Both the position numbers and the translations under genes were made by a program. A DNA stretch of 32,129 bases from an uncultured Collinsella sp. (GTDB lineage Bacteria; Actinomycetota; Coriobacteriia; Coriobacteriales; Coriobacteriaceae), in NCBI GenBank assembly GCA_900542555.1, contig UQNU01000023.1:1-32129 (forward strand). The letters run 5' to 3'. Shown in pieces: positions 24,238-32,129 of this stretch. Below the pieces are notes generated by a model. That model was not told the DNA's origin. It saw nothing but the letters and a program-made list of their open reading frames with translations, and did not search any database. Numbering within the stretch: the first letter of the stretch is position 1; each line of letters begins with the position of its first letter.

Positions 24238-24702
24238 ATGGCAGATCAGAAGCCGGTTGTCGGGATCATCATGGGTTCCAAGTCCGATCTGGGCGTTATG
24301 GAAGGCTGCACCGCCGAGCTCGAGGCGCTGGGTGTGCCCTATGAGCTTGTCATTGCGAGCGCACACCGCACGCCGGCGAAGGTCCACGAGTGGGCTTCGA
24401 CTGCCGCCGATCGCGGTATCAAAGTGATTATCGCCGCCGCCGGCAAGGCCGCTCACCTGGGTGGTGTCGTGGCTGCCTTTACGCCGCTGCCGGTTATCGG
24501 TGTGCCTATGAAGACGAGTGACCTGGGCGGCATGGATTCGCTGCTGTCGATGGTGCAGATGCCTTCGGGTGTGCCTGTGGCCTGCGTTGCCATCAACGGT
24601 GCCAAGAACGCCGCCATCTACGCCACGCAGATTCTAGGCGCTTGCGACCCCGAGTACCGCAAGGTTATCGAGAAGATGAAGCAGGAGATGGCCGACGCCT
24701 AG
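24238..24702 (+). CDS. purE: N5-carboxyaminoimidazole ribonucleotide mutase
   Basis: A 154-residue class I PurE that moves the carboxyl group of N5-CAIR to give CAIR in purine synthesis. Signatures: VGIIMGSKSDLGVMEG near the N terminus, ASAHRTP with the catalytic His, and the glycine-rich AAAGKAAHLGGVVAAFT. ATG 24238 has AGGAGG 9 bases upstream. The usual partner purK is not in the window. Confidence 0.95.
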   Translation: MADQKPVVGIIMGSKSDLGVMEGCTAELEALGVPYELVIASAHRTPAKVHEWASTAADRGIKVIIAAAGKAAHLGGVVAAFTPLPVIGVPMKTSDLGGMDSLLSMVQMPSGVPVACVAINGAKNAAIYATQILGACDPEYRKVIEKMKQEMADA

Positions 24703-24737
24703 GCGTTCCGCCGTTTCACCGCAGTATAAGGAGAGCC

Positions 24738-25736
24738 ATGTCCGACTATCAGGGAAAACGATTCAAGGCTTCTCAGATTCCCGATCCATCGAAGCCGGGT
24801 GCTGCCCATGCGGCGCAGCAGGGTCGGGCATCCTCTCCTCAGCAGCCGCGCGCGCCGCGTCCCGTGACACCGGCGACGCATCGTCGACATGACGCGCCGG
24901 CCGCATATCGTCCTTTGTCTTATAGCACCGCTAAGAAACCGCCCCGGTCTTCATCGCATGCCGTGCCGTCGGATTACACCGAGCCGCCGCGCAAAAAGCG
25001 CCGCTCCATTATTCCCATTCTGCTCATCATCATCGGCATCGGCCTGATTGTTGCCGCCGCTGCCATCTTTATCAACGCGCAGATTGGCTATAAGCAGGCG
25101 AGCGATTCGTATCAGAAAATCGAGAAGCAATATGTAAGCGATAAGGACGCCAGCGGCGTGCCGATTATCGACTTCGATGCGCTTGCCCAGACAAATCCCG
25201 AGGTTGTGGGTTGGATTTATGTGCCGGGAACCAACATCAACTATCCCGTGGTGCAGACCAACAACAACTCCAAATACCTCAACACGCTGTTTGACGGTAC
25301 ATCTAACGCGTCCGGTGCCATTTTCTTGGATAGTGATGACACCGCGCCGGGAATGGTTGACCAGCAGACCACGATCTACGGACACCATATGAACGATGGG
25401 TCGATGTTCAACGTGATTTCGGATACGACAGACCAGGCAACGTTCGATAGCATTGAATATGTGTACTACATCACACGGGATGCTACGTATAAGCTGCGAC
25501 CACTGGCGACCAAGGTCGTTGAGGACACGTATGCCAAGGCGCGCACGACCAATTTTGAGGGCGACGACGGGCTCAAGAACTACCTGTCCGAGATGCTCGA
25601 CGGTGCCTCTGCCGTGGCGAGCGATGCCACCGATCGTGCCGCTTCGGCAACCAAGGTCGTAACGCTTGTGACCTGTCGTTCGTTATCGCTGAGCAACACA
25701 CGTGCCGTCATGGTGCTCACGCCGGTCGAGGAATAG
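24738..25736 (+). CDS. Class B sortase
   Basis: A 332-residue transpeptidase that cuts sorting signals and links surface proteins to the wall or to pilin lysines. Residues 1-88 are a disordered basic Pro/Ser/Ala-rich cytoplasmic leader, longer than usual, then one membrane helix at 90-112 (SIIPILLIIIGIGLIVAAAA). The catalytic domain starts with NPEVVGWIYVPGTNINYPVVQ, the class B pattern. The triad is His216 in YGHHM, Cys313 in TLVTC and Arg322 in SNTRAVMV. AAGGAG precedes ATG 24738. It is the only sortase in the window, about 19 kb from the pilins, so it may be a housekeeping enzyme. It sits 35 bases after purE. Confidence 0.88.
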   Translation: MSDYQGKRFKASQIPDPSKPGAAHAAQQGRASSPQQPRAPRPVTPATHRRHDAPAAYRPLSYSTAKKPPRSSSHAVPSDYTEPPRKKRRSIIPILLIIIGIGLIVAAAAIFINAQIGYKQASDSYQKIEKQYVSDKDASGVPIIDFDALAQTNPEVVGWIYVPGTNINYPVVQTNNNSKYLNTLFDGTSNASGAIFLDSDDTAPGMVDQQTTIYGHHMNDGSMFNVISDTTDQATFDSIEYVYYITRDATYKLRPLATKVVEDTYAKARTTNFEGDDGLKNYLSEMLDGASAVASDATDRAASATKVVTLVTCRSLSLSNTRAVMVLTPVEE

Positions 25737-25739
25737 ATA

Positions 25740-26189
25740 ATGGGCTACTCAATGACGGTGAAAGGGGAAATGATGCTCGAGAATGGCAAAACGATGCCTT
25801 CGGTTGATGCTTGGCTGCGCGAGGCCAAGGCCGATGCTTCGGCGGCAGGCTGTGGGATGTATCTGACGCATAACGGCGTGGTGCGCGCGACGCCCAAGTC
25901 CGAGGTCCGCGGGATCGAAACCGATGGTGTAGCTCCCGGACGCAGGGTGGGCGGCATGGTGTTCGGCTTCGATGCTCAGAAAGTGCAGGCTGCTATCGAG
26001 GCCACGCGCGCGATGCCGGGTATCGGCTATGTGCGCGTGTGGCTGGCAAGCGGCGAGCTTGCCGTAGGTGACGACATCATGCTCGTGCTCATTGGCGGGG
26101 ACATTCGCCCGCATGTGGTCGATGCGCTGCAGGCGCTCGTTGGCACCATCAAGAACGAATGCGTGAGTGAGGTCGAGCGCGAGGCGTAG
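25740..26189 (+). CDS. Divergent MoaE-like protein
   Basis: A 149-residue soluble protein. The order THNGVVR (44-50), then FDAQKVQAAIEATRAMPGIGYVRVWLASGELAVGDD, then DIRPHVVDALQALVGTIKNE follows the MoaE fold (large subunit of molybdopterin synthase). Arg123 and Lys138 align with conserved MoaE residues, but the His-Arg before G-E-L and the second C-terminal lysine motif are absent. Catalysis is therefore doubtful, and no other molybdenum cofactor gene is present here. The start is uncertain: ATG 25740 has GAGGA at 7 bases, while ATG 25773 has AAAGGGGA. It follows the sortase gene by 3 bases, so the two are likely co-transcribed. Confidence 0.55.
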   Translation: MGYSMTVKGEMMLENGKTMPSVDAWLREAKADASAAGCGMYLTHNGVVRATPKSEVRGIETDGVAPGRRVGGMVFGFDAQKVQAAIEATRAMPGIGYVRVWLASGELAVGDDIMLVLIGGDIRPHVVDALQALVGTIKNECVSEVEREA

Positions 26190-26219
26190 AGGCTTGCGTC
26201 GATAGAAGGCTCGTTTATA

Positions 26220-26258
26220 AAAATGCCCGCCGGTACGTGTGATACCGGCGGGCATTTT
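26220..26258. terminator. Bidirectional terminator between converging genes
   Basis: A 16-bp perfect stem (26220-26235 with 26243-26258) whose ends are AAAA and TTTT, loop CGTGTGA. It serves the sortase operon on the plus strand and the minus-strand gene ending at 26280. Confidence 0.92.
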
Positions 26259-26279
26259 GCGTTTTGGGCGCGGTTGGCG

Positions 26280-27509
26280 CTACACGCGCGTCGCATCCTT
26301 GGGGCTCATGGTCATGCTCTGGAAGCGATTCTCCATAAAGTCATTATCGAAGTACTTGCCGTAGAACTGCGCAACGGGAATATCCGGTTCCGTGCCGTTG
26401 ACGCGCTGATACCAATAATCGAGCGACTGCAGCGTCATAACGCCATCGACCAGCATAATGATGGTGAAGATGACAGTAGCCGAGTAGCGACTCTTCCACG
26501 GAATCATGTTGATGAGCTTGAGCAGCCTCGGCAGCAGCAGCTTGATCCAGATGAGTCCGCCCAGGCCCCACAGGCAGGCAAAGCCCGTGCAGGTGCGTCC
26601 GCCCGTAAGGACGGCGAGCGGGTCGGGCATGCCGAACAGCTTCATGTGCGAGTAGCTCCACGAGACCACTCCAAACGAGGTCTGCATAAACCAGCCCACG
26701 AACACCTCAAAGCTCGCGCCGAGCAGCGCGCTCACCAAAAAGATAATGATGGGGTTCTTTTTGTAGAAGCGGTTGAGCACCATGGTCATGAGTACGGCGC
26801 CAAATCCATAGATGGGGCTGAAGGGGCCAAACAGCATGCCGGCGCGGTTCTGGTAGACGCCGGGGTCGTCGACCGTCATGTGCCAGATGTCCTCGGCGAT
26901 CAGGCCGAGTATGCAGCAGACAAAGAATACCCAGAACAGGTTGAAGTAGTTGAGCTTGATGTAGCCTTCGCCGGTTTCATCGCGCCCGAGCATGCCCTCG
27001 GCGGCGGCGTCGCGATCGAGCATTTCCTGCAGGCGGCGCTGCAGCTCGCGCTCCTGGCGCAGCGTGGGGTCGACGGTGGTCGAAAGCGCGACGAGGATGC
27101 CGAGCTGGATGGCAGGGCGCAGCAAGAAAGGCCCGATACCCTGGAGCATCACGTCAACCAAAAGCTCGACGACGGTCAATGCGATAAGGATATAGGACAG
27201 ACGGGCGGCATTGCGGCGCTGGTTCTTGATGAGGTCCAGGCCAAAGATGATCAAGATGACGGCACTGGCAGCCGAGAGCATGATGCCGGCGACAATCAGT
27301 CCGACCGCGACGAGCGTGTTGTCGCCGAGCTTGGCGGCGGCGTTGCCGTTGATGAGTGCGGTGATGACCTGCCACATAAAGGCGCCGACCGACGGGAGCG
27401 TACCCACGCCGGACAGGATGCACAGGACGGCGTACACCTTAATGATGAGGGGGATCTTCTTGACCTCCGTGGCGCTGGGGACGCTGGGGTCGAGTTCGTT
27501 TCGATCCAT
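26280..27509 (-). CDS. CmpB-family putative ABC transporter permease
   Basis: A 409-residue membrane protein. The start at 27509 (MDRNELDPSVP) has AAAGG 6 bases upstream; the frame before it has no such site and a non-membrane composition. The first half has about five helices (IPLIIKVYAVLCILSGVGTL; LVAVGLIVAGIMLSAASAVI), then a charged loop with QERELQRRLQEMLDRD. The second half matches the family called putative ABC transporter permease (CmpB type): NLFWVFFVCCILGLIAEDIW, GMLFGPFSPIYGFGAV, LLGASFEVFVGWFM. No ATPase gene is nearby and the true function of this family is not settled. Transcribed away from purF. Confidence 0.7.
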   Translation of the reverse strand: MDRNELDPSVPSATEVKKIPLIIKVYAVLCILSGVGTLPSVGAFMWQVITALINGNAAAKLGDNTLVAVGLIVAGIMLSAASAVILIIFGLDLIKNQRRNAARLSYILIALTVVELLVDVMLQGIGPFLLRPAIQLGILVALSTTVDPTLRQERELQRRLQEMLDRDAAAEGMLGRDETGEGYIKLNYFNLFWVFFVCCILGLIAEDIWHMTVDDPGVYQNRAGMLFGPFSPIYGFGAVLMTMVLNRFYKKNPIIIFLVSALLGASFEVFVGWFMQTSFGVVSWSYSHMKLFGMPDPLAVLTGGRTCTGFACLWGLGGLIWIKLLLPRLLKLINMIPWKSRYSATVIFTIIMLVDGVMTLQSLDYWYQRVNGTEPDIPVAQFYGKYFDNDFMENRFQSMTMSPKDATRV

Positions 27510-27756
27510 ACATAACCTTTCTCGTTTTGCTGTAGGTACAAGGATACGCCGCCGACCTGCCAAAAGACAGGGCGAACGTCCCAATTGCAACAATGCAAGC
27601 CCCAACGGCGGACGAGACGCGTCGCGACGGAAGCATGCGGGATCGTCGACCCCGAGGAGGTTGCCCAATAAAATGTTTGGCTGCAAAACGGATTATAAGC
27701 TCGGTGGGCTTTTAAAAAGCGCTGTTCATGCGCGGGAGTGCTTGTCTTGCCGTGCG

Positions 27757-27762
27757 TATAAT
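27757..27762 (+). promoter_or_regulatory. -10 box of the purF promoter
   Basis: Perfect TATAAT 41 bases before the purF start; no good -35 box lies 16-18 bases upstream, so an activator or weak promoter is possible. The 294-base gap between the divergent genes (27510-27803) shows no other clear signal. Confidence 0.55.
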
Positions 27763-27803
27763 AGGGCAGGTAACGCCAAATAACGAGGCTCTGAGGGGAT
27801 GCC

Positions 27804-29474
27804 ATGTCTCAAGAAACCATCCGCGCGGCCGAGCGTGCCGCGGGACAGGTGAAGACCATGTCGACGTATGATCCGGACTCCGACCAGCTGCATGAGGAAT
27901 GCGGCATTTTTGGTGTGTGGGCACCCGATCGCGATGTGGCTCGACTGACGTACTTTGGTCTGCGCGCGCTGCAGCATCGCGGCCAGGAATCGGCGGGAAT
28001 CGCCGTGGGTGATGGCGGCACGGTTATGGTTCGCAAAGACCTGGGACTGCTCGATCGCGTGTTCTCCAACGCCGACTTGTCGACGCTCTCCGGCCAGCTG
28101 GCCGTGGGCCACGTGCGCTATGGCACTGCCGGTGCCAAGAGCTGGGAAGCCTCGCAGCCGCATCTTTCTACCATCAACAGCGTCATTATCGCGCTCGCGC
28201 ACAACGGTACCCTCGTCAACACCGACGAGCTGCGCCGCCAGCTGATCGAGCTGGGCGTGCCGTTCCTTTCCAATTCGGATTCCGAGGTCGCGACTAAGCT
28301 TATCGGCTACTTTACTCAGCGTACAGGCCATCTGCGCGAGGGCATTCGCAAGACCATGGAGCTCGTGCGCGGCGGCTACGCCATGACGCTCATCAACGAG
28401 CAGGCACTCTACGCATTCCGCGATCCGCACGGCATTCGCCCGCTCGTGCTGGGCAAGCTGGTGGACGAGGGCCTGGACCAGGCCGATGCCGCATCCGTTT
28501 CGCAGCTGCCGTCGCAGGACGGCGCCGCGACGGTCGACTCCGCCGTCCGTGTCACGCGCGCCGGCGGCTGGGTCGTTGCTTCCGAGACCTGCGCACTCGA
28601 TATCGTGGGTGCCGAGTACGTCCGTGACGTCCGTCCCGGCGAGATTTTGCGCATCAGCGCCGAGGGTCTGGTATCCGAGCAGGGCGTGCCTGCAGCCGAA
28701 GAGCCCGCAAACTGCATCTTTGAGCAGGTCTACTTTGCCCGCCCCGACTCCATCATGAACGGCAAGAGCGTTTACGCCTGCCGTTACGACATGGGTCGTC
28801 AGCTGGCACACGAGGAGCCCGTCGAGGCCGACCTGGTCATCGGCGTGCCCGACTCCGGTCTGCCGCCCGCGGAGGGGTATTCGCACGAGAGCGGTATTCC
28901 CTTTGGCGAGGGCCTCATTAAGAACCGCTACGTGGGCCGTACGTTTATCGAGCCCACGCAGGAGCTGCGCGCCATGGGCGTGCGCATGAAACTCAACCCG
29001 CTGCGCGACAACATCGAGGGCAAGCGCCTGGTCGTCATCGACGACTCCATCGTGCGCGGCACCACCATGGTGCAGCTCGTCAAGATGCTACGCAACGCTG
29101 GCGCCAAGGAGATTCATATCCGCATCAACTCGCCCGAGGTCATCTGGCCGTGCTTCTACGGTATCGATACCGACGTGCAGTCGCAGCTTATCAGCGCCAA
29201 CAAGACGGTCGATGAGATTTGTGAGTATATCGGCGCCGATTCGCTGGCCTTCCTTTCGGTCGAGGGCCTGCTTAAGGTCATGCCCAAGGGCGGTTACTGC
29301 GATGCGTGCTTTACCGGCCGCTACCCCGTGGCGATTCCCGAGAGCTTTGGCCGCGACAAGTTCATGGAGGGCTTTAAGCCCCGCAACCTGGACAAGCCGC
29401 TGCACTTTGATGACGACGCCGTGGTCGAGAAATACGACGATCGCAGCTGGGAAGAGGAACACGGCGAGGCCTAA
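27804..29474 (+). CDS. purF: Amidophosphoribosyltransferase
   Basis: A 556-residue enzyme for the committed step of purine synthesis (PRPP plus glutamine to phosphoribosylamine). A 32-residue propeptide precedes Cys33 (CGIFGVW), the glutaminase nucleophile exposed by self-cleavage. The glutaminase domain (ALQHRGQESAGI, LAHNGTLVN) is followed by the PRTase domain with VVIDDSIVRGTTMVQLV. Cys in NCIFEQVYFARPDS, in WPCFYGID and two in YCDACFTGRYP fit the 4Fe-4S ligands of the Bacillus-type enzyme, implying oxygen sensitivity. ATG 27804 has GAGGGGA upstream. The terminator stem begins inside the stop codon. Confidence 0.96.
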   Translation: MSQETIRAAERAAGQVKTMSTYDPDSDQLHEECGIFGVWAPDRDVARLTYFGLRALQHRGQESAGIAVGDGGTVMVRKDLGLLDRVFSNADLSTLSGQLAVGHVRYGTAGAKSWEASQPHLSTINSVIIALAHNGTLVNTDELRRQLIELGVPFLSNSDSEVATKLIGYFTQRTGHLREGIRKTMELVRGGYAMTLINEQALYAFRDPHGIRPLVLGKLVDEGLDQADAASVSQLPSQDGAATVDSAVRVTRAGGWVVASETCALDIVGAEYVRDVRPGEILRISAEGLVSEQGVPAAEEPANCIFEQVYFARPDSIMNGKSVYACRYDMGRQLAHEEPVEADLVIGVPDSGLPPAEGYSHESGIPFGEGLIKNRYVGRTFIEPTQELRAMGVRMKLNPLRDNIEGKRLVVIDDSIVRGTTMVQLVKMLRNAGAKEIHIRINSPEVIWPCFYGIDTDVQSQLISANKTVDEICEYIGADSLAFLSVEGLLKVMPKGGYCDACFTGRYPVAIPESFGRDKFMEGFKPRNLDKPLHFDDDAVVEKYDDRSWEEEHGEA

Positions 29475-29513
29475 AACCTGCCATGTAGGGACAGGTTTAT
29501 TTTGGCAGGTTTT
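29473..29513 (+). terminator. Terminator after purF
   Basis: An 11-bp stem AAAACCTGCCA/TGGCAGGTTTT (29473-29483 with 29503-29513), then TATCTGCTGTTTTG. The left arm could also pair with CAGGTT just inside the loop, giving a shorter competing hairpin. The stem overlaps the purF stop codon. Confidence 0.75.
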
Positions 29514-29630
29514 ATCTGCTGTTTTGTTGATACTACGGCGCGCGCCGCTGCGGTGTGCGCCGATATGAACGCAACTATGAGCACCGTTTGGCGCCCGGGC
29601 GGCGGACGGTAGTGGGAGAGGAAGGCTCAG

Positions 29631-30734
29631 ATGAGCGACAGCAAACATGTGACGTATGAGGATGCCGGCGTCGATACCGCCGAGGGCGGCCGCGCCGTCG
29701 ACGCTATTAAGCAAATGGTTAAGGACACCAACCGTCCCGAGGTCATCGGCGGTATCGGTGGCTTTGGTGGCTTATTCTCGGCTGCCGCGCTTAAGGATAT
29801 GGAAGACCCGATTCTGATTAGCGGTACCGACGGCGTGGGCACCAAGCTCGTGCTTGCCCAGATCATGGACCGTCACGAGACGGTGGGCCAGGACCTGGTC
29901 GCTATGTGCGTCAACGACATTTTGGCTTCGGGCGCCGAGCCGCTGTTCTTCCTGGATTACGTTGCCATCGGTCACATCGAGGCCGGGCACATGGCAAAGA
30001 TCATCAAGGGTGTGGCCGACGGCTGCAAGCTCGCGGGCTGCGCGCTCGTGGGCGGTGAGATGGCCGAGCACCCCGGCGTCATGGCTCCTGCCGACTACGA
30101 CCTTGCCGGATTTACCGTGGGCGTCGTCGACCGTCCCAAGATGCTCGACCCCGCGAACGTCCGCCCGGGCGATGTGATCCTGGGCCTGCCTTCTACCGGC
30201 GTGCACTCCAACGGCTACTCGCTCGTGCGCAAGGTCATTGGCGTTGACGGCATTAAGCCGGGCACGCCCGAGGCCGCTGCTAAGGCGGAGGAGCTGAGCC
30301 GTCCGCTCGAGGAGCTCGGCGGTGCTTCGCTGGCAGACGCCCTGCTGGCTCCCACGCGCATCTACGTCAAGCCGATTCTGGAGCTGCTGCGCGGTGGCGC
30401 CAACGTTCATGCCATTGCCCACATCACTGGCGGCGGTATTACCGAGAACCTTAACCGCGCGCTCGCCGACGACGTCGACGCTGTGGTCACCCGCAACGGT
30501 GCCGAGATGGGCTGGGACGTTCCGCCCGTCATCACCTATGTGTCGCGCCAGGCCGAGCTTGCGCCCAACGAGGCGTGCAAGACCTTCAACATGGGTGTCG
30601 GCCTGTGCCTGATTGTCGCCCCCGAGGACGAGGCCGCGGTGACCGAGGCCCTGGTCGCGCTGGGCGAGAAGCCGTTCCGCGTGGGCGAGTGCGTCGAGGG
30701 TTCCGGTAAGGTCGTGTACTCCGATGAGCGCTAA
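29631..30734 (+). CDS. purM: Phosphoribosylformylglycinamidine cyclo-ligase (AIR synthetase)
   Basis: A 367-residue ATP-dependent enzyme closing the imidazole ring. Conserved segments: VTYEDAGVDTAEGGRAVDAI, GGIGGFGGLF, SGTDGVGTKLVLAQIM, VNDILASGAEPLFFLDY, GGEMAEHPGVM, LPSTGVHSNGYSLVRK and HITGGGITENLNRAL. GAGAGGAAGG precedes the ATG. It overlaps purN by 11 bases, a coupled pair. Confidence 0.96.
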   Translation: MSDSKHVTYEDAGVDTAEGGRAVDAIKQMVKDTNRPEVIGGIGGFGGLFSAAALKDMEDPILISGTDGVGTKLVLAQIMDRHETVGQDLVAMCVNDILASGAEPLFFLDYVAIGHIEAGHMAKIIKGVADGCKLAGCALVGGEMAEHPGVMAPADYDLAGFTVGVVDRPKMLDPANVRPGDVILGLPSTGVHSNGYSLVRKVIGVDGIKPGTPEAAAKAEELSRPLEELGGASLADALLAPTRIYVKPILELLRGGANVHAIAHITGGGITENLNRALADDVDAVVTRNGAEMGWDVPPVITYVSRQAELAPNEACKTFNMGVGLCLIVAPEDEAAVTEALVALGEKPFRVGECVEGSGKVVYSDER

Positions 30735-31425
30735 CGAGCAGACGGCTGCCGCCGAGGGCCTGGACTTTGTGCCCTATACCCGTCCGACCGGTACCGATAC
30801 GGCCGAGCCGCTCAAGATCGGTGTGCTCATCAGCGGCTCCGGCACCAACCTGCAGGCGCTGATCGACCTGATCGCCGCGGATAAACTCAATGCTTCGATT
30901 GAGCTCGTGGTGTCGAGCCGTCCTTCGGCCAAGGGTCTGCAGCGTGCCGAGCGCGCGGGCATCCAGACACTCACGCTGTCCAAAGATGTCTACGCCGACC
31001 CTATCGCTGCCGATGAGATTATTGCGCGCGAGCTGCTCGAGCGCGGCTGCGAGTATGTGGTCATGGCCGGCTACATGCGCATGGTACACGCGCCGCTGCT
31101 GGCGGCGTTCCACAACCGTGTGGTCAACCTGCACCCGGCCCTGCTGCCGAGCTTTACCGGCGCGCATGCGATCGACGATGCGTTTGCCCGCGGCGTCAAG
31201 GTGACCGGCGTGACCGTGCACTTTGCCAACGAGATCTACGACAACGGCCCCATCATCGCCCAGCGCGCGCTGACTGTCGAGGAAGGTTGGGATGTCGACA
31301 CGCTCGAGGAGCACATCCACGCGATTGAGCACGTGCTGTATCCCGAGGTCGTGCAAATGCTCGCCGACGGCCGCGTCCACGTGCTGGAGAGCGGCAAGGT
31401 CGCAATTGACGCGCCTCGCGGCTAG
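30724..31425 (+). CDS. purN: Phosphoribosylglycinamide formyltransferase
   Basis: A 233-residue folate-dependent enzyme that formylates GAR. The core begins at about residue 32 (KIGVLISGSGTNLQALIDLI), so 30 extra N-terminal residues precede the usual fold. HNRVVNLHPALLPSF carries the catalytic Asn and His, and NEIYDNGPIIAQ the catalytic Asp. The ATG at 30724 lies inside the end of purM; the ribosome site is weak (TAAGG at 11 bases), consistent with translational coupling. Confidence 0.94.
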   Translation: MSANEQTAAAEGLDFVPYTRPTGTDTAEPLKIGVLISGSGTNLQALIDLIAADKLNASIELVVSSRPSAKGLQRAERAGIQTLTLSKDVYADPIAADEIIARELLERGCEYVVMAGYMRMVHAPLLAAFHNRVVNLHPALLPSFTGAHAIDDAFARGVKVTGVTVHFANEIYDNGPIIAQRALTVEEGWDVDTLEEHIHAIEHVLYPEVVQMLADGRVHVLESGKVAIDAPRG

Positions 31426-31456
31426 CGGCGCACAGTACAATTTAGCCGAGTAGTCA

Positions 31457-31500
31457 GGGTGGTCATTGGCGCCAAGGCGCACGTGGCCACCCTTTGCTTT
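31457..31500 (+). terminator. Terminator of purM-purN
   Basis: A 9-bp stem GGGTGGTCA/TGGCCACCC (31457-31465 with 31484-31492, one G.T) enclosing the palindrome TTGGCGCCAA, followed by TTTGCTTT. Confidence 0.75.
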
Positions 31501-31503
31501 GGG

Positions 31504-31559
31504 TAGTCACCTGCGACGTTCTTTAACGACTAGTCATTCAAGAACGTCGCAGGTGACTA
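31504..31559. repeat. 20-bp perfect inverted repeat upstream of the PTS gene
   Basis: Arms 31504-31523 and 31540-31559 are exact complements; the 16-base loop contains the palindrome GACTAGTC. It ends 18 bases before the PTS start codon, next to its ribosome site (GAGAGGTGAG), and lies after the purN terminator. It could be an operator or a leader hairpin. Confidence 0.7.
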
Positions 31560-31577
31560 GATGAGAGAGGTGAGCGC

Positions 31578-32042
31578 ATGGCGGATAACGAAGCGCTGTT
31601 TACGCCTGAGCTGGTGTTTTTTGATTGGGAGTGTGCAACGCCGGATGAGGTGTTTGCGCGGCTCGAGGGCGAGCTTGCCCCGCGCGGCTACATTGCATCC
31701 GGTTGGCTCGACGCCGTTCGCACGCGCGAGGATGCCTATCCCACGGGTCTTGCCATGCCGGCGGCAAACATTGCCATTCCGCATACCGATCCGGGGTTTG
31801 TGGCCAAGCCCTATATCGCGGTGGTGAAGCCCGCCGCGCCCGTGACATTTAACGCTATGGCTGGCATGGGCGCTCCGGTGCCGGCGCAGATCGTCATCAA
31901 TCTGGGCATCGCAGAGCCGGGCGGTCAGGTCGAGGCCCTGCAGGCGCTCATGAACATCTTTATGGACGCCGATGCCGCAGCCGACGTGCTCGGCCAAACC
32001 ACGCCGCAGGGCATGGTCGACGCCATCCGCCGCCACTTCTAA
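31578..32042 (+). CDS. PTS sugar transporter EIIA (fructose/galactitol type)
   Basis: A 154-residue EIIA domain protein that relays phosphate from HPr to a sugar-specific EIIB. The active-site histidine is in the conserved NIAIPHTDP after YPTGLAMP, typical of the mannitol/fructose/galactitol group. Length matches a free-standing EIIA. GAGAGGTGAG lies just upstream of the ATG. No EIIB or EIIC appears in the 87 bases left in the window, which instead contain a CTTGGGGACGTT motif, so the partners may be elsewhere. The sugar cannot be told. Confidence 0.85.
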   Translation: MADNEALFTPELVFFDWECATPDEVFARLEGELAPRGYIASGWLDAVRTREDAYPTGLAMPAANIAIPHTDPGFVAKPYIAVVKPAAPVTFNAMAGMGAPVPAQIVINLGIAEPGGQVEALQALMNIFMDADAAADVLGQTTPQGMVDAIRRHF

Positions 32043-32060
32043 GGTGGGGCTGAGTCGGCA

Positions 32061-32072
32061 CTTGGGGACGTT
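32061..32072. repeat. Short dispersed motif CTTGGGGACGTT
   Basis: The same 12 bases occur in the right arm of the hairpin at 15955-15966. Here they follow the PTS gene; the window ends before any second arm could be seen. Confidence 0.35.
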
Positions 32073-32129
32073 CCTTTTAATATGAGCAGGACATTGTCAA
32101 GAGGCAAAATCGGGCCTGGCCCCAACGAT

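Noticed and set aside
26223..27515. 430-codon plus-strand frame opposite the CmpB-like gene
   Set aside because: Hydrophilic His/Asp/Glu-rich translation of the complement of membrane helices; it begins inside a terminator hairpin.

Overview
The window looks like the chromosome of a high-GC gut actinobacterium of the class Coriobacteriia, most likely Collinsella or a close relative. This is inferred from codon use, the rpsF-ssb-rpsR-rplI-dnaB-purA order, the PyrR-type leader on carA, an actinobacterial-type DnaA box, and isopeptide pilins with sortase signals. No rRNA, transposase, prophage or CRISPR array is visible.

Layout: (1) 1-5.9 kb, a surface-pilus locus: an AT-rich upstream region, a 1255-residue adhesin ending in LPEAG, an overlapping SpaA-like pilin ending in MPSTG, and then a well-formed start whose frame stops after 17 codons, where a third gene (perhaps a sortase) might be expected. 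(2) 6-8 kb, two minus-strand membrane proteins: a bactofilin-like cell-surface protein and a TRIC/UPF0126 channel-like protein. (3) 8.1-8.6 kb, two tRNA-Ser genes (CGA and GGA anticodons) on the minus strand, each with its own terminator, next to a structured element carrying an inverted copy of a tRNA-Ser 3' segment. (4) 8.7-12.3 kb, a cluster of DnaA-box-like sites, then rpsF-ssb-rpsR-rplI and dnaB. (5) 12.4-31.4 kb, nucleotide synthesis: purA, purD, carA-carB, purE, purF, purM, purN. These are interrupted by a NUDIX hydrolase, an ABC exporter with a membrane protein of unknown role, a class B sortase, a divergent MoaE-like protein and a minus-strand CmpB-family membrane protein. (6) 31.5-32.1 kb, a long inverted repeat and a PTS EIIA gene.

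How the genes work together: purF, purD, purN, purM and purE supply successive steps of IMP synthesis and purA takes IMP towards AMP. carAB makes carbamoyl phosphate for pyrimidines and arginine, and its leader has the PyrR recognition loop with the ribosome binding site in the lower stem. ssb, dnaB and the ribosomal genes form the usual replication/translation cluster. The pilins need a sortase; the only one in the window is the class B enzyme about 19 kb away.

The most unusual signal is intergenic: three large hairpins (15871-15966, 23808-23896, 24047-24151) with unrelated stems but a shared apical design. Two copies of GAGCGA face each other across an internal loop beneath a small terminal hairpin, and two of the stems are perfect over 25 and 32 bp. 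I do not recognise this family.
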